Below are positions 53,127 through 62,998 of a DNA stretch of 64,000 nucleotides, piece by piece. Both the position numbers and the translations under genes were made by a program. The notes beneath the pieces are model-generated. The model saw only the letters and a list, made by a program, of their open reading frames with translations. It searched no databases and was not told where the DNA came from. Each line of letters begins with the position of its first letter. The first letter of the stretch is position 1. This DNA comes from Enterococcus_D entomosocium (GTDB lineage Bacteria; Bacillota; Bacilli; Lactobacillales; Enterococcaceae). The stretch lies in assembly GCF_030441895.1 (NCBI RefSeq), contig NZ_JARJAS010000009.1; one strand, given 5' to 3'.

Positions 53127-54995
53127 ATGAATAAACGTTTAAGCACAAGCCGCTATATTACCGGGTTTGACGGCATTCGAACCTTGGCAGTCATCGGCGT
53201 TATTTTATATCATTTACTACCTACTCATATGCGAGGCGGGTATTTAGGAGTTCCAGTATTCTTTGTCGTATCAGGTTATTTAATCACTGACTTGCTGAGG
53301 CAAGAGTGGGATCAAAACGGCAAAATCAAAGTCAAAGATTTTTATGTTCGGCGGATGAAACGGCTCTATCCAGGAATGGTGGTGATGCTGCTTATCTCAG
53401 CAGCGTATATCACTTTGTTCCAGCGAAACCTGCTGAATAATTTGCGCGGGGTTTTTGTTAGCTCGCTGCTGTATTACAACAACTGGTGGCAGATCAATCA
53501 TGGGTTATCCTATTTTGATCGGTTCGGCAATGAATCCCCCTTTACCCATCTGTGGTCACTGGCTGTGGAGGGACAGAACTATCTGATTTGGCCTTTAGTG
53601 TTTATTTTGTTGATGAAAATCGGCAAGCAGAGGCATCGCGCCTTTAAATTTACTGCCGCAGTCACGATTTTATCGGCAATTCTGTTAGCGGTCCTTTACA
53701 CACCAGGCGCTGATCCGACACGGGTCTATTATGGAACAGATACGCGGCTCTTTTCGATCTGGATGGGGAGTGCCTTAGCATTCATTTGGCCAAGTACCCA
53801 CTTGAAGAAAGAGATACCGCAAAAAGCCAAACGGGTCTTAAATATCTCTGGTTTTGCTTCCTTGGCTGGTCTGATCGCAGCGTTCTTTTTCTTAGATGAT
53901 CATTTGACCTTTGTCTATTATGGCGGCATGTTCTTGATCAGTATCCTATGTACGATTCTTGTGGCAGTTACCGCTCATCCCGGAGCCAGTTTGAATCGTG
54001 TATTGAGTAATCCGATTTTCAGTTATATCGGCAAGCGCAGTTATGGGATCTATTTGTATCAATTTCCAGTGATGATTTTTTACGAAGCAAAAGTGGGAAA
54101 TATCGGTGAGAACGTGCTGATGCACACGTTAGTGGAACTATTCTTGATCTTGTTTATCAGTGAATTGTCCTATCGGTTTATCGAAAACCCAATGCGTAAA
54201 TTCCAGTACAAAGATACATTCAGAACGGTCCGCGGTTGGTTCAGTAAACCAATTTTTAGTTGGAAAAAACCGTGGTTAGTGCCCAGCTTACTCATTACCC
54301 TCGTTGCTTTGTTTGGCGTCGTGACTGCACCGACGAATTATGTCGATGCCCAGCAGCAGCAGTTGAAAGACAACATTGCTGCCAATAAAAAAGCGGCAGA
54401 GCAATCGCAAAAGAACGCGAATGCTGAAGGAAATGTAGCGGATGATGAGGCGAACACGAGTGAAGATGAAAAAAATATCATGGAAAAGTATGATTTAACA
54501 GCAGCCCAAGTGAAAAAAGCGGAATCTCTTGAAATCACGGCTTTTGGTGATTCTGTGATGCTGGATGCAACGGCTGACTTGAAAGAAGTCTTTACCCAAG
54601 CGGTAGTTGATGGGGATGTTGGGCGCCAGCTGTATGCGAGCCCTGAATTGATCAAAGACTTGAAAGAAAAAAATCTTTTGCGGGATACCGTCCTTGTGGG
54701 GCTAGGGACGAATGGTTCCTTTACAGAAGCCCAATTTGACAGCTTTATGAACGAGATCGGTGATCGCAAAGTCTACTGGATCAATGTACGGGTACCGACA
54801 CAGCGTTGGCAAAATGAAGTCAATCGGATGTTGGAGCGCATGGCGGAAAAATACGACAATATGACCTTGATCGATTGGTATGATTTGAGTAATGACCAAG
54901 AGTCCTGGTTCTATGAAGATCGGGTCCATCCAAATCCAGATGGCATGGATCAATACGTGAAGCTAGTTGCCCAAACGATTTTACAAGATGAATAA
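53127..54995 (+). CDS. oatA: Peptidoglycan O-acetyltransferase, OatA-like
   Basis: A 622-residue protein of the two-domain OatA design. Residues 1-410 form an acyltransferase-3 membrane domain with about ten to eleven segments (FDGIRTLAVIGVILYHLLP, FFVVSGYLITDLL). After a charged linker the extracellular SGNH esterase-type domain has the GDS block with Ser476 (AFGDSVMLDA), block GTNG, and Asp598/His601 in DRVHP. OatA acetylates MurNAc O-6 and gives lysozyme resistance. Single gene with its own terminator. The ribosome binding site is weak (AAAAGTGG). Confidence 0.9.
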   Translation: MNKRLSTSRYITGFDGIRTLAVIGVILYHLLPTHMRGGYLGVPVFFVVSGYLITDLLRQEWDQNGKIKVKDFYVRRMKRLYPGMVVMLLISAAYITLFQRNLLNNLRGVFVSSLLYYNNWWQINHGLSYFDRFGNESPFTHLWSLAVEGQNYLIWPLVFILLMKIGKQRHRAFKFTAAVTILSAILLAVLYTPGADPTRVYYGTDTRLFSIWMGSALAFIWPSTHLKKEIPQKAKRVLNISGFASLAGLIAAFFFLDDHLTFVYYGGMFLISILCTILVAVTAHPGASLNRVLSNPIFSYIGKRSYGIYLYQFPVMIFYEAKVGNIGENVLMHTLVELFLILFISELSYRFIENPMRKFQYKDTFRTVRGWFSKPIFSWKKPWLVPSLLITLVALFGVVTAPTNYVDAQQQQLKDNIAANKKAAEQSQKNANAEGNVADDEANTSEDEKNIMEKYDLTAAQVKKAESLEITAFGDSVMLDATADLKEVFTQAVVDGDVGRQLYASPELIKDLKEKNLLRDTVLVGLGTNGSFTEAQFDSFMNEIGDRKVYWINVRVPTQRWQNEVNRMLERMAEKYDNMTLIDWYDLSNDQESWFYEDRVHPNPDGMDQYVKLVAQTILQDE

Positions 54996-55002
54996 ACAAG
55001 AA

Positions 55003-55038
55003 AAAGACAAACCTTATGCAATCATAAGGTTTGTCTTT
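55003..55038. terminator. Bidirectional terminator between oatA and dhaL
   Basis: A 16-bp perfect stem (AAAGACAAACCTTATG with its complement) around loop CAAT. Confidence 0.93.
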
Positions 55039-55073
55039 TGTCTTAAACGGTATTTTGTAAGAGCATCGTTTTT

Positions 55074-55679
55074 TTAATCCTTTTCTATCACCGTTAACAA
55101 AGACTCAAATAAAATCGCACTAGAAGCCGATCCGGGATCGATATGACCGATGGCACGTTCACCAACATAAGAGGCACGGCCTTTTTTAGCCACTAGTTCT
55201 TTGGTATGCTCTTTCGCTGCTTCGATCGTGTCTTTGGTCAATTCACCTTTTTTCAAGGCTTCTGCGACAGGTTGCCACACATCGACCATCGTTTTGTCTT
55301 CAAACTCAGCTTTTCCCCGCATTTTGATGCCGGTCAAGCCTTCTTCAACGATCGTACCTAATTGTTCAAAGGAGTCGATCGTTTCTAGTTCCTTCGTTGC
55401 TTTGGTCATATTCATAAACGCCGAACCATAAAGGGGACCCGAAGCTCCGCCGACTTTTGAGATCATTGCCATCGAGAAGACTTTAAAGGTATCACTGATC
55501 GTCGTTGGCTGTTGTTTGGCATAAGCTTCTTGATAAGCGGCTACGCCGCGTGCCATATTGTTGCCATGGTCACCGTCGCCGATCGGTGTATCTAAATCGC
55601 TTAAATAGGCCTTGTTTGCTTCGATTTCTTTCGTGAAGGTATCTAACCATGCTTGCACCGTTTCTGTTGTCAATTGCAT
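55074..55679 (-). CDS. dhaL: Dihydroxyacetone kinase subunit L (ADP-binding)
   Basis: A 201-residue DhaL. The nucleotide/Mg site is LDTPIGDGDHGNNMARG (three Asp residues binding Mg-ADP), with GGASGPLYGSAF and HIDPGSASSAILFE also conserved. DhaL holds a permanently bound ADP that is rephosphorylated by DhaM and passes phosphate to dihydroxyacetone on DhaK. Third gene of dhaM-dhaK-dhaL. Confidence 0.96.
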   Translation of the reverse strand: MQLTTETVQAWLDTFTKEIEANKAYLSDLDTPIGDGDHGNNMARGVAAYQEAYAKQQPTTISDTFKVFSMAMISKVGGASGPLYGSAFMNMTKATKELETIDSFEQLGTIVEEGLTGIKMRGKAEFEDKTMVDVWQPVAEALKKGELTKDTIEAAKEHTKELVAKKGRASYVGERAIGHIDPGSASSAILFESLLTVIEKD

Positions 55680-55693
55680 CTCTATTCGCTCCT

Positions 55694-56677
55694 TTACCAG
55701 GCTATTGTTGTGACGGCTTCATTTAACGCATCGGTGTGATCCGTTTCGCTGAAGTCGATCAAGGTCAGTGAAAGTCCCTGCATATCGATGGAAGTCATGA
55801 AATTGCCGACTTTATGGAAGGAGACAGGGATGTCTTTTTCTGCGAGTAATTTCGCGACATCATTGGCAAAAACGAATAACTCCATTTGCGGCGTACCACC
55901 CATACCGTTGATCAAGACACCGACTTTTTCTGGGGTCTTTTCATAATCCGCCAAGATTTTTTCCACCAACTCTTTTGCTAGTTCACGTGAGGGTTTCAGT
56001 TTTTCTCGACGGTAACCAGGTTCGCCGTGGATACCCACGCCATACTCGATCTCATCATCGGCTAAGTCAAAACCTGGTTTCCCAACTTCAGGAACTGTTG
56101 CCGCTTTTAATGCGACCCCAATGGTTTTGATCGATGCAACCAAGGCATCGCCCAGTGTTTTTAATTCACTTAAGCTGGCACCATTACGAGCAGCTGCGCC
56201 TAAAATCTTGTGGACTAAGACCGTACCGGCAACTCCTCGTTTCCCAGCAGTATAGGTGCTATTTTCAACAGCGATATCATCATCAACGACCACGATCTCC
56301 GTTGTGATCTCTTCCATTTCTGCCATATCTTTGGCCATCTCAAAGTTCAAGATATCGCCAGTATAGTTTTTGACGATCAACAAGACGCCTTGTCCTTGAT
56401 CAGAATCTTGGATAGCCGTCAAAATCTGGTCGGGGGTAGGGGAGGTGAAGACATCGCCTAAAACGGCGGCGCTAAGCATCCCATCACCGACAAAGCCAGC
56501 ATGGGCCGGCTCATGTCCGCTCCCACCGCCAGAAACAAGACCGACTTGTTCTTTTTGATTATTCTTAGCGATCACCCGTGAGTCGGCGACTTGATGGACC
56601 AGTTCAGGATAACTGCCTACGATACCAGCCAACATTTCTTCTACGATCATTGAGGGATCATTAATGATTTTTTTCAT
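55694..56677 (-). CDS. dhaK: Dihydroxyacetone kinase subunit K (substrate-binding)
   Basis: A 327-residue DhaK with GLVSGGGSGHEPAHAGFVG near residue 45 and the covalent substrate histidine His217 in VGIHGEPGY, which forms a hemiaminal with dihydroxyacetone. Overlaps dhaM by 4 nt and precedes dhaL by 14 nt. The operon lets the cell use dihydroxyacetone (for example from glycerol dehydrogenase) with PEP as phosphate source. No glycerol dehydrogenase or DhaS activator gene is present in the window. Confidence 0.96.
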   Translation of the reverse strand: MKKIINDPSMIVEEMLAGIVGSYPELVHQVADSRVIAKNNQKEQVGLVSGGGSGHEPAHAGFVGDGMLSAAVLGDVFTSPTPDQILTAIQDSDQGQGVLLIVKNYTGDILNFEMAKDMAEMEEITTEIVVVDDDIAVENSTYTAGKRGVAGTVLVHKILGAAARNGASLSELKTLGDALVASIKTIGVALKAATVPEVGKPGFDLADDEIEYGVGIHGEPGYRREKLKPSRELAKELVEKILADYEKTPEKVGVLINGMGGTPQMELFVFANDVAKLLAEKDIPVSFHKVGNFMTSIDMQGLSLTLIDFSETDHTDALNEAVTTIAW

Positions 56678-57078
56678 GCTTCATGCCATCCTTTCTCGGC
56701 TGCTTTTTTTGCTTCTGCAACGATTTGTGCCAAATCATCACTAAAACCAGCGGTGATCGCTGCAGCAAAGGCACCTTCCACCAGCGGCGCGTCGATCAGG
56801 TGATAGCGTTCTTGTTGCTGAGGTTCCAGCATGTCGTAAGCAAGTTCGGCATTCAAAACGGCACTGCCTAGATCGGCAAAGACTAAGATCAGTTCAGCAT
56901 CTGCGGATTCGTTGACGGCATCCACGATTTTCGTGGCGTCAGAACCCAGCTCTCCTTCTGCTGTCCCGCCTAAAGAATAGATCGTGACTGACTCGCCATC
57001 AGCCATTTCTTCGATCATCTGTTTTAATCCTTCGGTGAGTTGCTGACTGTGAGAAACGAGTAAAATACTTTTTTTCAT
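56674..57078 (-). CDS. dhaM: Dihydroxyacetone kinase phosphoryl donor subunit M
   Basis: A 134-residue single-domain DhaM of the mannose-EIIA type, as usual in Firmicutes (without the HPr and EI fusions of E. coli). The phosphorylated residue is His10 in LLVSHSQQL. SLGGTAEGELGSDATKI and FADLGSAVLNAE are family marks. It accepts phosphate from HPr and passes it to DhaL-ADP. First gene of the operon. Confidence 0.95.
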   Translation of the reverse strand: MKKSILLVSHSQQLTEGLKQMIEEMADGESVTIYSLGGTAEGELGSDATKIVDAVNESADAELILVFADLGSAVLNAELAYDMLEPQQQERYHLIDAPLVEGAFAAAITAGFSDDLAQIVAEAKKAAEKGWHEA

Positions 57079-57176
57079 CCAATTTCACCAACACTTTCTG
57101 ATTAAATTTGGCTGTTTGACAAGGGGGTTGCCTTTTCCAAAGAAACACCGTCCTTGTTGAAACCGCCTACAGGTTC

Positions 57177-57185
57177 AGTATACCA
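57177..57185 (-). promoter_or_regulatory. Predicted extended -10 promoter of dhaMKL
   Basis: On the minus strand TGG followed directly by TATACT, about 100 nt ahead of dhaM. The -35 region is poor. Confidence 0.45.
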
Positions 57186-57224
57186 AATTTCTTTCTTCTT
57201 GTATGGTTGCACCTATGGAGAGGA

Positions 57225-57273
57225 CAAAAAACAGCATCGTCTTTCTGGACAAAGCAAGAAAGAGCGATGCTGC
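57225..57273 (-). terminator. Intrinsic terminator of the P-type ATPase gene
   Basis: CAGCATCG and TCTTTCT pair with AGAAAGA and CGATGCTG (one bulge); on the minus strand six T follow. Confidence 0.88.
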
Positions 57274-57281
57274 AAAATCAA

Positions 57282-59606
57282 TTAGGATTGTTTAACGAGC
57301 ACTTTGGCTGAAAAGCGCTTCGTTAGGAAAGAAAGCCCCACGTACAGGCAGATGTTCAATGCCATCATGCCAAGGAAGTAAGGCAATGTTACGGCGGTCA
57401 AGAAACCGACTTCCAGCAATCCGTGGAAAAGCATTGCTGCGACATAGATCCCCACGGTAGTGGTAATCGCTAAGAACAATCGCAATGGATTTAATGGCAA
57501 GCAAGAGCGAATCACAGCGATACAGCTGATCCCGATCAACAAATAGTACAACAAGGTCGTCGTATCAAATTGCGACCAACCGTAATCGGTTTGTAAAAAG
57601 CGGATCGCAAAGTAATTGACTAACACCAACAAGGCATTTGGCAACGCATTGAGCAAGACTGTCGGCAAGTAGCGCCCCTTGATCGGTGCTTTGTTTTCTT
57701 CAAAGGAAAGGAAGAAAGAAGGATAGCCTTCAATTGCTAAGTCGATCAATGTGATTTGGATCGGCAAGAACGGAAAGGCGCTGGATGTCAGGATACAAAC
57801 CAAAGAGAGCAAGAAGCTGTAAATCGTCTTGATAAAGAAGATTCCCGACGCTTTGGTCACGTTATTGACGACGCGGCGTCCTTCAAATAAAACATCTGGC
57901 AACGTAGTAAAGTCAGAATCCAATAAGACAAAGTTAGCGATTTGACGAGCCGCACTGTCGCCAGCAGCCATTGCAATGCTGACGTCGGCTTCCCGTAGTG
58001 CCAACACATCGTTGACGCCATCACCCGTCATGGCAACGGTCCGTTGATTGGCTTTTAATTCTTGAACGAGTAGTTTCTTTTGTTCAGGAGTCACACGACC
58101 AAAGACCGTATAGCGTGTCGCAGCTTCTCGGACTTCTGCTTCGGTCGTTAAGGTAGAAAGATCGATGGCTTGATCGGCATTCGCTAGGCCTGCACGATGG
58201 GCGATCGCTGCGACAGCTATTGGATTATCGCCAGAGATCACTTTTAGATCGATGCCTTGATCCGCTAAGTAAGCCAAGGTTTCTTCTGCGTTTTGGCGGA
58301 TGATATCGGATAAAATCAAGACAGCCACCGCTTGTGCGTTGGTTGGGTCAAAGGATGTTGGCGTTTTTGGATCAGTTTCTACGGCTAAAATCAACACCCG
58401 TAGACCAGCTTCTTGCGCTTCTATGACTTGCGGCAAGGCAGCAGAGCCGGCGACTTTTTCAGGTGCACCAAGATAGACATTTCCTAGATGTTCAAAAGCC
58501 ACAGCACCCCATTTGCGCTGTGAAGAAAAGGCAGCGACGTCGATCGGCTGATGATCCGTTAGCTCAGGACAGCCTTGACGCAATGCTTGCATCGTCAAAT
58601 TGTTATCCGTACTGGCTGCCAAATAATTCCCTAAGAGCATGTTAGGGTCGCTGTCGGCTTGGAGAGGAACGATCAATTCGAGAACCATATGGCCTTCCGT
58701 CAACGTCCCCGTCTTATCCAGACAAAGGGTATCGACATGCGCTAAGGTTTCAACGGCATACATGTCTTGGACCAAAATCCGTTTTTTTGCCAATTTAATG
58801 ACACCTGTCGTCAAGGCGATACTGATCAGCAGGACAAGTCCTTTTGGTAACATTCCTAATAAGGCAGCGGCAGAAACGACGACGGATTCCTTGATCCCAG
58901 CATCTCGCATCATAAAGGCTTGGAAGAACAAAATCACCCCTAAAGGAACGATTACATAGCTGGTGAATTTGGATACACTACGGATCGAAGCAAGCAGCTC
59001 AGAGCGGATCGGTTTGTGGACCTTTGCCTCATTGCTTAGTTTCGCTGCGTAGTTTTCTGCACCGACATGAAGGACTGTTCCTGTCATTTCACCGCTGACG
59101 ATGAAACTCCCTGAGAGTAAGGAAGCACCTGCTTCTTTGACAACCAGATCGGCTTCACCAGTCAGCATCGCTTCATTGACTTCGACTAGTCCAGAAAGCA
59201 CAGTCATATCAGCGGGGATTTGGTCCCCAGCACCAAGAATAACTACGTCCTCTAAGACCAATTCTTTGGCTGAAATCTCATGGATTTGGGCATCTCGAAT
59301 CACTCGTACCGTTTGCGGTGAAACAAGTGAGAGTTTTTTTACTAAATTACGCGCGTGCAATTCTTGGCTGATCCCAATGGTGATATTCACAAAAATAATC
59401 GCTAAGTAGAACATGTTGGAATAGGCGCCTACGGCAAATAAAAAAACGCCAATCAATAGATTGAGAAAATTGAATAATGTCAGTAAATTGTCTTTGATGA
59501 TCGCAGCAGTTGATTTACTGGTTTTTGTTTCATAATCATTGTGCAACCCCTCTTGGGTTTTCTTGGCGACTTCTGCTGCAGTCAAGCCGGTGGGTAATTG
59601 AGTCAT
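57282..59606 (-). CDS. P-type cation ATPase, CtpE/Exp7-like
   Basis: A 774-residue P-type ATPase with about ten membrane segments. Phosphorylation site Asp297 in CLDKTGTLTEG, actuator motif LTGEADLVVKE (TGE), hinge TGDGVNDVLALREADVSIAM. PEGL-type TM4 reads GMLPKGLVLL. The length and motifs match the CtpE/Exp7 group, for which calcium transport has been reported in mycobacteria; the ion here is not provable from sequence. ATG 59606 has GGAG 6 nt upstream; the in-frame ATGs at 59618 and 59612 are less likely. Confidence 0.88.
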   Translation of the reverse strand: MTQLPTGLTAAEVAKKTQEGLHNDYETKTSKSTAAIIKDNLLTLFNFLNLLIGVFLFAVGAYSNMFYLAIIFVNITIGISQELHARNLVKKLSLVSPQTVRVIRDAQIHEISAKELVLEDVVILGAGDQIPADMTVLSGLVEVNEAMLTGEADLVVKEAGASLLSGSFIVSGEMTGTVLHVGAENYAAKLSNEAKVHKPIRSELLASIRSVSKFTSYVIVPLGVILFFQAFMMRDAGIKESVVVSAAALLGMLPKGLVLLISIALTTGVIKLAKKRILVQDMYAVETLAHVDTLCLDKTGTLTEGHMVLELIVPLQADSDPNMLLGNYLAASTDNNLTMQALRQGCPELTDHQPIDVAAFSSQRKWGAVAFEHLGNVYLGAPEKVAGSAALPQVIEAQEAGLRVLILAVETDPKTPTSFDPTNAQAVAVLILSDIIRQNAEETLAYLADQGIDLKVISGDNPIAVAAIAHRAGLANADQAIDLSTLTTEAEVREAATRYTVFGRVTPEQKKLLVQELKANQRTVAMTGDGVNDVLALREADVSIAMAAGDSAARQIANFVLLDSDFTTLPDVLFEGRRVVNNVTKASGIFFIKTIYSFLLSLVCILTSSAFPFLPIQITLIDLAIEGYPSFFLSFEENKAPIKGRYLPTVLLNALPNALLVLVNYFAIRFLQTDYGWSQFDTTTLLYYLLIGISCIAVIRSCLPLNPLRLFLAITTTVGIYVAAMLFHGLLEVGFLTAVTLPYFLGMMALNICLYVGLSFLTKRFSAKVLVKQS

Positions 59607-59779
59607 AAGCATCTCCATTTCATTTGTTCATTTCTTTCTAATTCCTTTATATAGTCTAGCATTCGAAAAAGGCAATGCAATCGTTGCGAGGAAAATAACG
59701 ATAAAATTAATTAAAATCTTAAACAATCAACACGTGTTCTTTTAAAGAAAGAAAAAAACTGGGGGAACAAACCGCACCA

Positions 59780-59808
59780 TCGACTTTTTTCAGGTGCTTA
59801 CGTATAAT
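59780..59808 (+). promoter_or_regulatory. Predicted promoter of queG
   Basis: TCGACT at 59780-59785 and a perfect TATAAT at 59803-59808 with a 17-bp spacer. Confidence 0.55.
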
Positions 59809-59865
59809 AGGGGAAGAGAAAAAGCCGAGAAGCAGATGCTTAGCGGACAAAAGAGGGTAGCGAGC

Positions 59866-61041
59866 ATGTCTTTAAAAGAAAAAATTATTGCAGAAAGCAA
59901 GCGGCTTGGCATTGACAAAATCGGGTTTGCTTCAGCGGAGCCGTTTTTGGCATTGGAGCCTTCCTTGCGGGAACAAAAATCCAAAGGTCATACGTCTGGT
60001 TTTGAGCATCCCGTGATCGAAGAGCGTATCTATCCTGAACGGACATTTGAAAATCCGCAAACGATCATTGCGATCGCTTTAGCTTATCCGACAAAAATCA
60101 AAGAGAAAGTCCCGCGGGATGAAAAACGCGGCATGTTTGCCCGTGCCTCGTGGGGCATCGATTACCATGATATTTTGCGAGAACGATTGGATCGCTTGAT
60201 CGCCTTTATCAAAGAACAAGCGCAAACGATGGAAGAACAAGTCGAATGGCGTTTCGCACCGCAAGTCGATACAGGGGAATTGGTGGATGTGGCGGCAGCG
60301 CAGCGGGCGGGTCTTGGCTTTATCGGTCGTAATGGCTTGCTGATTACGGAAGAATTTGGTTCGTTTGTTTATCTAGGGGAGATCGTCACTAATATCTCTC
60401 TTGAACCAGATGAAGAAGTCCCGTTTGGTTGTGGTGATTGCATGCGTTGTGTGACGGCTTGCCCCACCAAAGCGTTATTGGGCGATGGTCGAATGAATGC
60501 CCAGCGCTGTTTGTCCTATCAAACCCAGACGAAGGGTATGATGCCAGAAGAGTACCGCAAAAAGATGCATAACGTGATTTACGGCTGCGATATTTGTCAG
60601 CTGGTCTGCCCTTATAATCGGGGGAAAGACTTCCATTTTCATCAAGAGATGGAGCCTGAAGTCGATACCGTTTATCCAAAACTGCAACCGATGCTGTCTT
60701 TATCAAACAAAGCCTTCAAAGCACAATTTGGCCATCTATCTGGCTCTTGGCGGGGGAAAAAACCTCTGCAGCGTAATGCCATCATCGCCTTAGCCAATGT
60801 GGGAGACCGCAGTGCCTTGCCAGCGATTTGGCGCTGTGCGACAGAAGACGTGCGCCCAGTGATTCGAGGAACGGCTTATTGGGCCATTGGCCAGTTGGGC
60901 GTCAAAGAACCAGAAATGTGGTTAGAGCGACTGCAACGGTGTGCAGAGTTAGAACCTGAAGAAGAGGCGCTACAAGAATTGCAGCCTGCCATCGAACGAT
61001 TGCAAGCAGTCATTACCAAAAAGCAGGAAAAAGAGCTATAA
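59866..61041 (+). CDS. queG: Epoxyqueuosine reductase
   Basis: A 391-residue enzyme catalysing the last step of queuosine synthesis in tRNA. Two [4Fe-4S] motifs are present: [16 protein letters not shown] near residue 190 and [11 protein letters not shown] near 245. The N-terminal cobalamin-binding region and C-terminal HEAT-like repeats (about 305-380) complete the QueG layout. ATG 59866 follows GAGGG at 9 nt; 24 in-frame codons upstream overlap the promoter and are not family sequence. Confidence 0.95.
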   Translation: MSLKEKIIAESKRLGIDKIGFASAEPFLALEPSLREQKSKGHTSGFEHPVIEERIYPERTFENPQTIIAIALAYPTKIKEKVPRDEKRGMFARASWGIDYHDILRERLDRLIAFIKEQAQTMEEQVEWRFAPQVDTGELVDVAAAQRAGLGFIGRNGLLITEEFGSFVYLGEIVTNISLEPDEEVPFGCGDCMRCVTACPTKALLGDGRMNAQRCLSYQTQTKGMMPEEYRKKMHNVIYGCDICQLVCPYNRGKDFHFHQEMEPEVDTVYPKLQPMLSLSNKAFKAQFGHLSGSWRGKKPLQRNAIIALANVGDRSALPAIWRCATEDVRPVIRGTAYWAIGQLGVKEPEMWLERLQRCAELEPEEEALQELQPAIERLQAVITKKQEKEL

Positions 61042-61079
61042 AAAAAGCAAAACGAGCCCGGGGCCGTTTTGCTTTTTTA
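61042..61079. terminator. Bidirectional terminator
   Basis: AAAAGCAAAACG pairs with CGTTTTGCTTTT around a GC-rich loop that can itself pair; A-run on the left and T-run on the right. Confidence 0.9.
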
Positions 61080-61080
61080 T

Positions 61081-61437
61081 TTAATCTAGTACGTCATCAC
61101 TTTCAACGATTTCTTCTGAATCCAGTTCAAAATCAGGTGCTGGATGCACACGTTCAGGCAGTTCCATTTCTAACTCGCCGTCTTCTGTATACTGATTGTC
61201 GGTATCGGCAACGTCAATTAAAATTTCTTCAGGAAGCTCTTGTTCTAGACGATAGCCTTCTGCATGACGCGCATCGAGTAATTCCAAAAGATGTTGCCAC
61301 TCGTCTTTCGAGATCACTACAACGTCAATGCCGTCTTTGTTTTGTACCTCCACAACAGAGGAAAGATCGGTGCCGACCGTTTTAATGATCGATTCCAACG
61401 ACCATTTACTCGTTTCTAAGTCAATTTTTTGTGCCAT
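61081..61437 (-). CDS. Acidic conserved hypothetical protein
   Basis: A 118-residue protein. The first 60 residues form an alpha/beta unit (DLSSVVEVQNKDGIDVVVISKDEWQHLLELLDA) that loosely resembles the Phd/YefM antitoxin fold, in which a beta-hairpin is followed by SxxEW/Y and helices. The last 55 residues are strongly acidic and low in complexity. No toxin-sized partner gene lies next to it. GGAG is 9-10 nt before ATG 61437. Function unknown; the antitoxin likeness is weak. Confidence 0.75.
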   Translation of the reverse strand: MAQKIDLETSKWSLESIIKTVGTDLSSVVEVQNKDGIDVVVISKDEWQHLLELLDARHAEGYRLEQELPEEILIDVADTDNQYTEDGELEMELPERVHPAPDFELDSEEIVESDDVLD

Positions 61438-61548
61438 AAGAATTACTCCTTTTTTGAGAAAAATTTTGTCCTACCTTAATTGTAACGGGAAAGTTGCAGA
61501 AAACAAAATAGCTTGATTGGGAATCGTCCCTGATATGCGCAAGAACAT

Positions 61549-61577
61549 TTGCACAGCGGCTTTAACCAAGGTAAGAT
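61549..61577 (+). promoter_or_regulatory. Predicted promoter of the SPFH operon
   Basis: TTGCAC at 61549-61554 and TAAGAT at 61572-61577 with a 17-bp spacer. Confidence 0.5.
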
Positions 61578-61602
61578 AAGAGCAAGAAGGGAAGGAATAA
61601 AA

Positions 61603-62478
61603 ATGACAGAAAAACAGACATTTCATGTGAATGGGTATTTAGCACTGGTTGTGCTGATCGGGTTATTAGTTGGCGGCGGTTATTTGTTTTATCATGGGTT
61701 CGTAAATGAGAGCGTTCTCGAAATCGTTCTCAGTATTCTTTTATGGATCGTTTCGTTTCTTTTCCTTAGTTCGTTAACGATCGTACAACCCAACCAAGCC
61801 AAAGCGATCCTCTTTTTTGGGCAATATTTAGGAACCATTAAAGACAACGGCTTGTTTGTGACAACCCCATTAACCCAAAAAATCAATGTTTCATTGAAAG
61901 TTCGCAACTTTAACAGTTCGCTGTTGAAGGTCAATGATTCAGACGGAAACCCGATCGAGATCTCGGCAGTGGTGGTTTTTAAAGTTGTAGATACCGCTAA
62001 AGCATTGTTTGATGTCGATTATTACCAAGACTTCATTGAGATCCAAAGTGAAACAGCGATTCGTCACATTGCGACGCAATACCCTTATGACACGTTCAAT
62101 GACGATGATCTGACGTTGCGAGGCAATACAAGTGAAGTCTCGGAGGAGCTGGCAAAAGAATTGCAGGAACGATTAGCTGTTGCTGGGGTCGAAGTCATAG
62201 AGACCCGCTTAAATCACCTCGCGTATGCGACTGAGATCGCTAGTGCGATGCTGCAGCGCCAACAAGCTAAAGCAATTTTATCAGCACGGCAAATCATTGT
62301 TGAAGGGGCCGTCTCCATGACACAAATGGCGTTAGAACAAATCGAAGACGGACAGGACATCAATTTCACAGACGACCGCAAAGTCCAACTGATCAATAAT
62401 TTATTGGTGTCGATCATTACCGATAAAGGCACTCAGCCGGTGATCAATACGGGCGATGTCAAAGAGAAAGGAGTGTAG
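61603..62478 (+). CDS. SPFH/Band 7 domain membrane protein
   Basis: A 291-residue protein with two adjacent N-terminal hydrophobic segments (about 10-28 and 36-58) and an SPFH domain from VQPNQAKAILFFGQYLGTI through VIETRLNHLAYATEIASAMLQRQQAKAIL, the classic stomatin/prohibitin-like stretch. Such proteins form large ring assemblies in the membrane and organise microdomains or proteases. GGAAGGA precedes ATG 61603. It is followed after 3 nt by a LURP-one gene. Confidence 0.92.
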   Translation: MTEKQTFHVNGYLALVVLIGLLVGGGYLFYHGFVNESVLEIVLSILLWIVSFLFLSSLTIVQPNQAKAILFFGQYLGTIKDNGLFVTTPLTQKINVSLKVRNFNSSLLKVNDSDGNPIEISAVVVFKVVDTAKALFDVDYYQDFIEIQSETAIRHIATQYPYDTFNDDDLTLRGNTSEVSEELAKELQERLAVAGVEVIETRLNHLAYATEIASAMLQRQQAKAILSARQIIVEGAVSMTQMALEQIEDGQDINFTDDRKVQLINNLLVSIITDKGTQPVINTGDVKEKGV

Positions 62479-62481
62479 CAT

Positions 62482-62979
62482 TTGAAGAAACTTTACATCA
62501 AACAGAAGGTTTTCAGCATCGGCGAAAAATTTACCGTGACCGATGACTTACAAAACCCTCGCTATTATGTCGAAGGCAGTTTTTTTAAGATCCCGAAAAG
62601 TTTTACGATCTTCAATGAGCAGCAGCGACCGATCGCGGAGATCACCAAAAAAGTGTTCAGTTTATTACCAAAATTTTTTGTGGAAGTCCACGGCCAAGAA
62701 GCGATCGTTTTAGAAAAACATTTCACATTTTTTAAAGCCCGCTATTCCATCAGTGCAGAAGGCATCGATGTGGACGGCAATTGGTGGGATATGGATTTTG
62801 TGGTCAACCGCAACGGCAAGCGGATCGCAGAGATCCACAAAAAATGGATCTCTTGGGGCGATACCTATGAAGTCGTGATCTATGAAGAAGATCTAGATGA
62901 CCTGATCATTGCATTAGTGGTAGCCATCGATCGCGTCAAAGCAGATGATGCCGCAGCATCAAGTTCAGCAAGTAGTTAG
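62482..62979 (+). CDS. LURP-one-related (LOR) family protein
   Basis: A 165-residue protein with the tubby-like beta-barrel LOR pattern: LYIKQKVFSIGEKFTVTDD, YYVEGSFFKIPKSFTIFNE, ARYSISAEGIDVDGNWW and a C-terminal hydrophobic helix (DDLIIALVVAIDRV). The start is TTG 62482, with AAAGGAG 7 nt upstream. Bacterial LOR proteins have no proven function; membrane or lipid binding is possible by analogy with tubby. The tail is Ser/Ala-rich. Co-transcribed with the SPFH gene. Confidence 0.85.
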   Translation: MKKLYIKQKVFSIGEKFTVTDDLQNPRYYVEGSFFKIPKSFTIFNEQQRPIAEITKKVFSLLPKFFVEVHGQEAIVLEKHFTFFKARYSISAEGIDVDGNWWDMDFVVNRNGKRIAEIHKKWISWGDTYEVVIYEEDLDDLIIALVVAIDRVKADDAAASSSASS

Positions 62980-62998
62980 AAAAAAAGGAGCGATGTGC

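Noticed and set aside
61081..61437. Toxin-antitoxin module
   Set aside because: No adjacent toxin gene and only weak likeness of the N-terminus to antitoxins.
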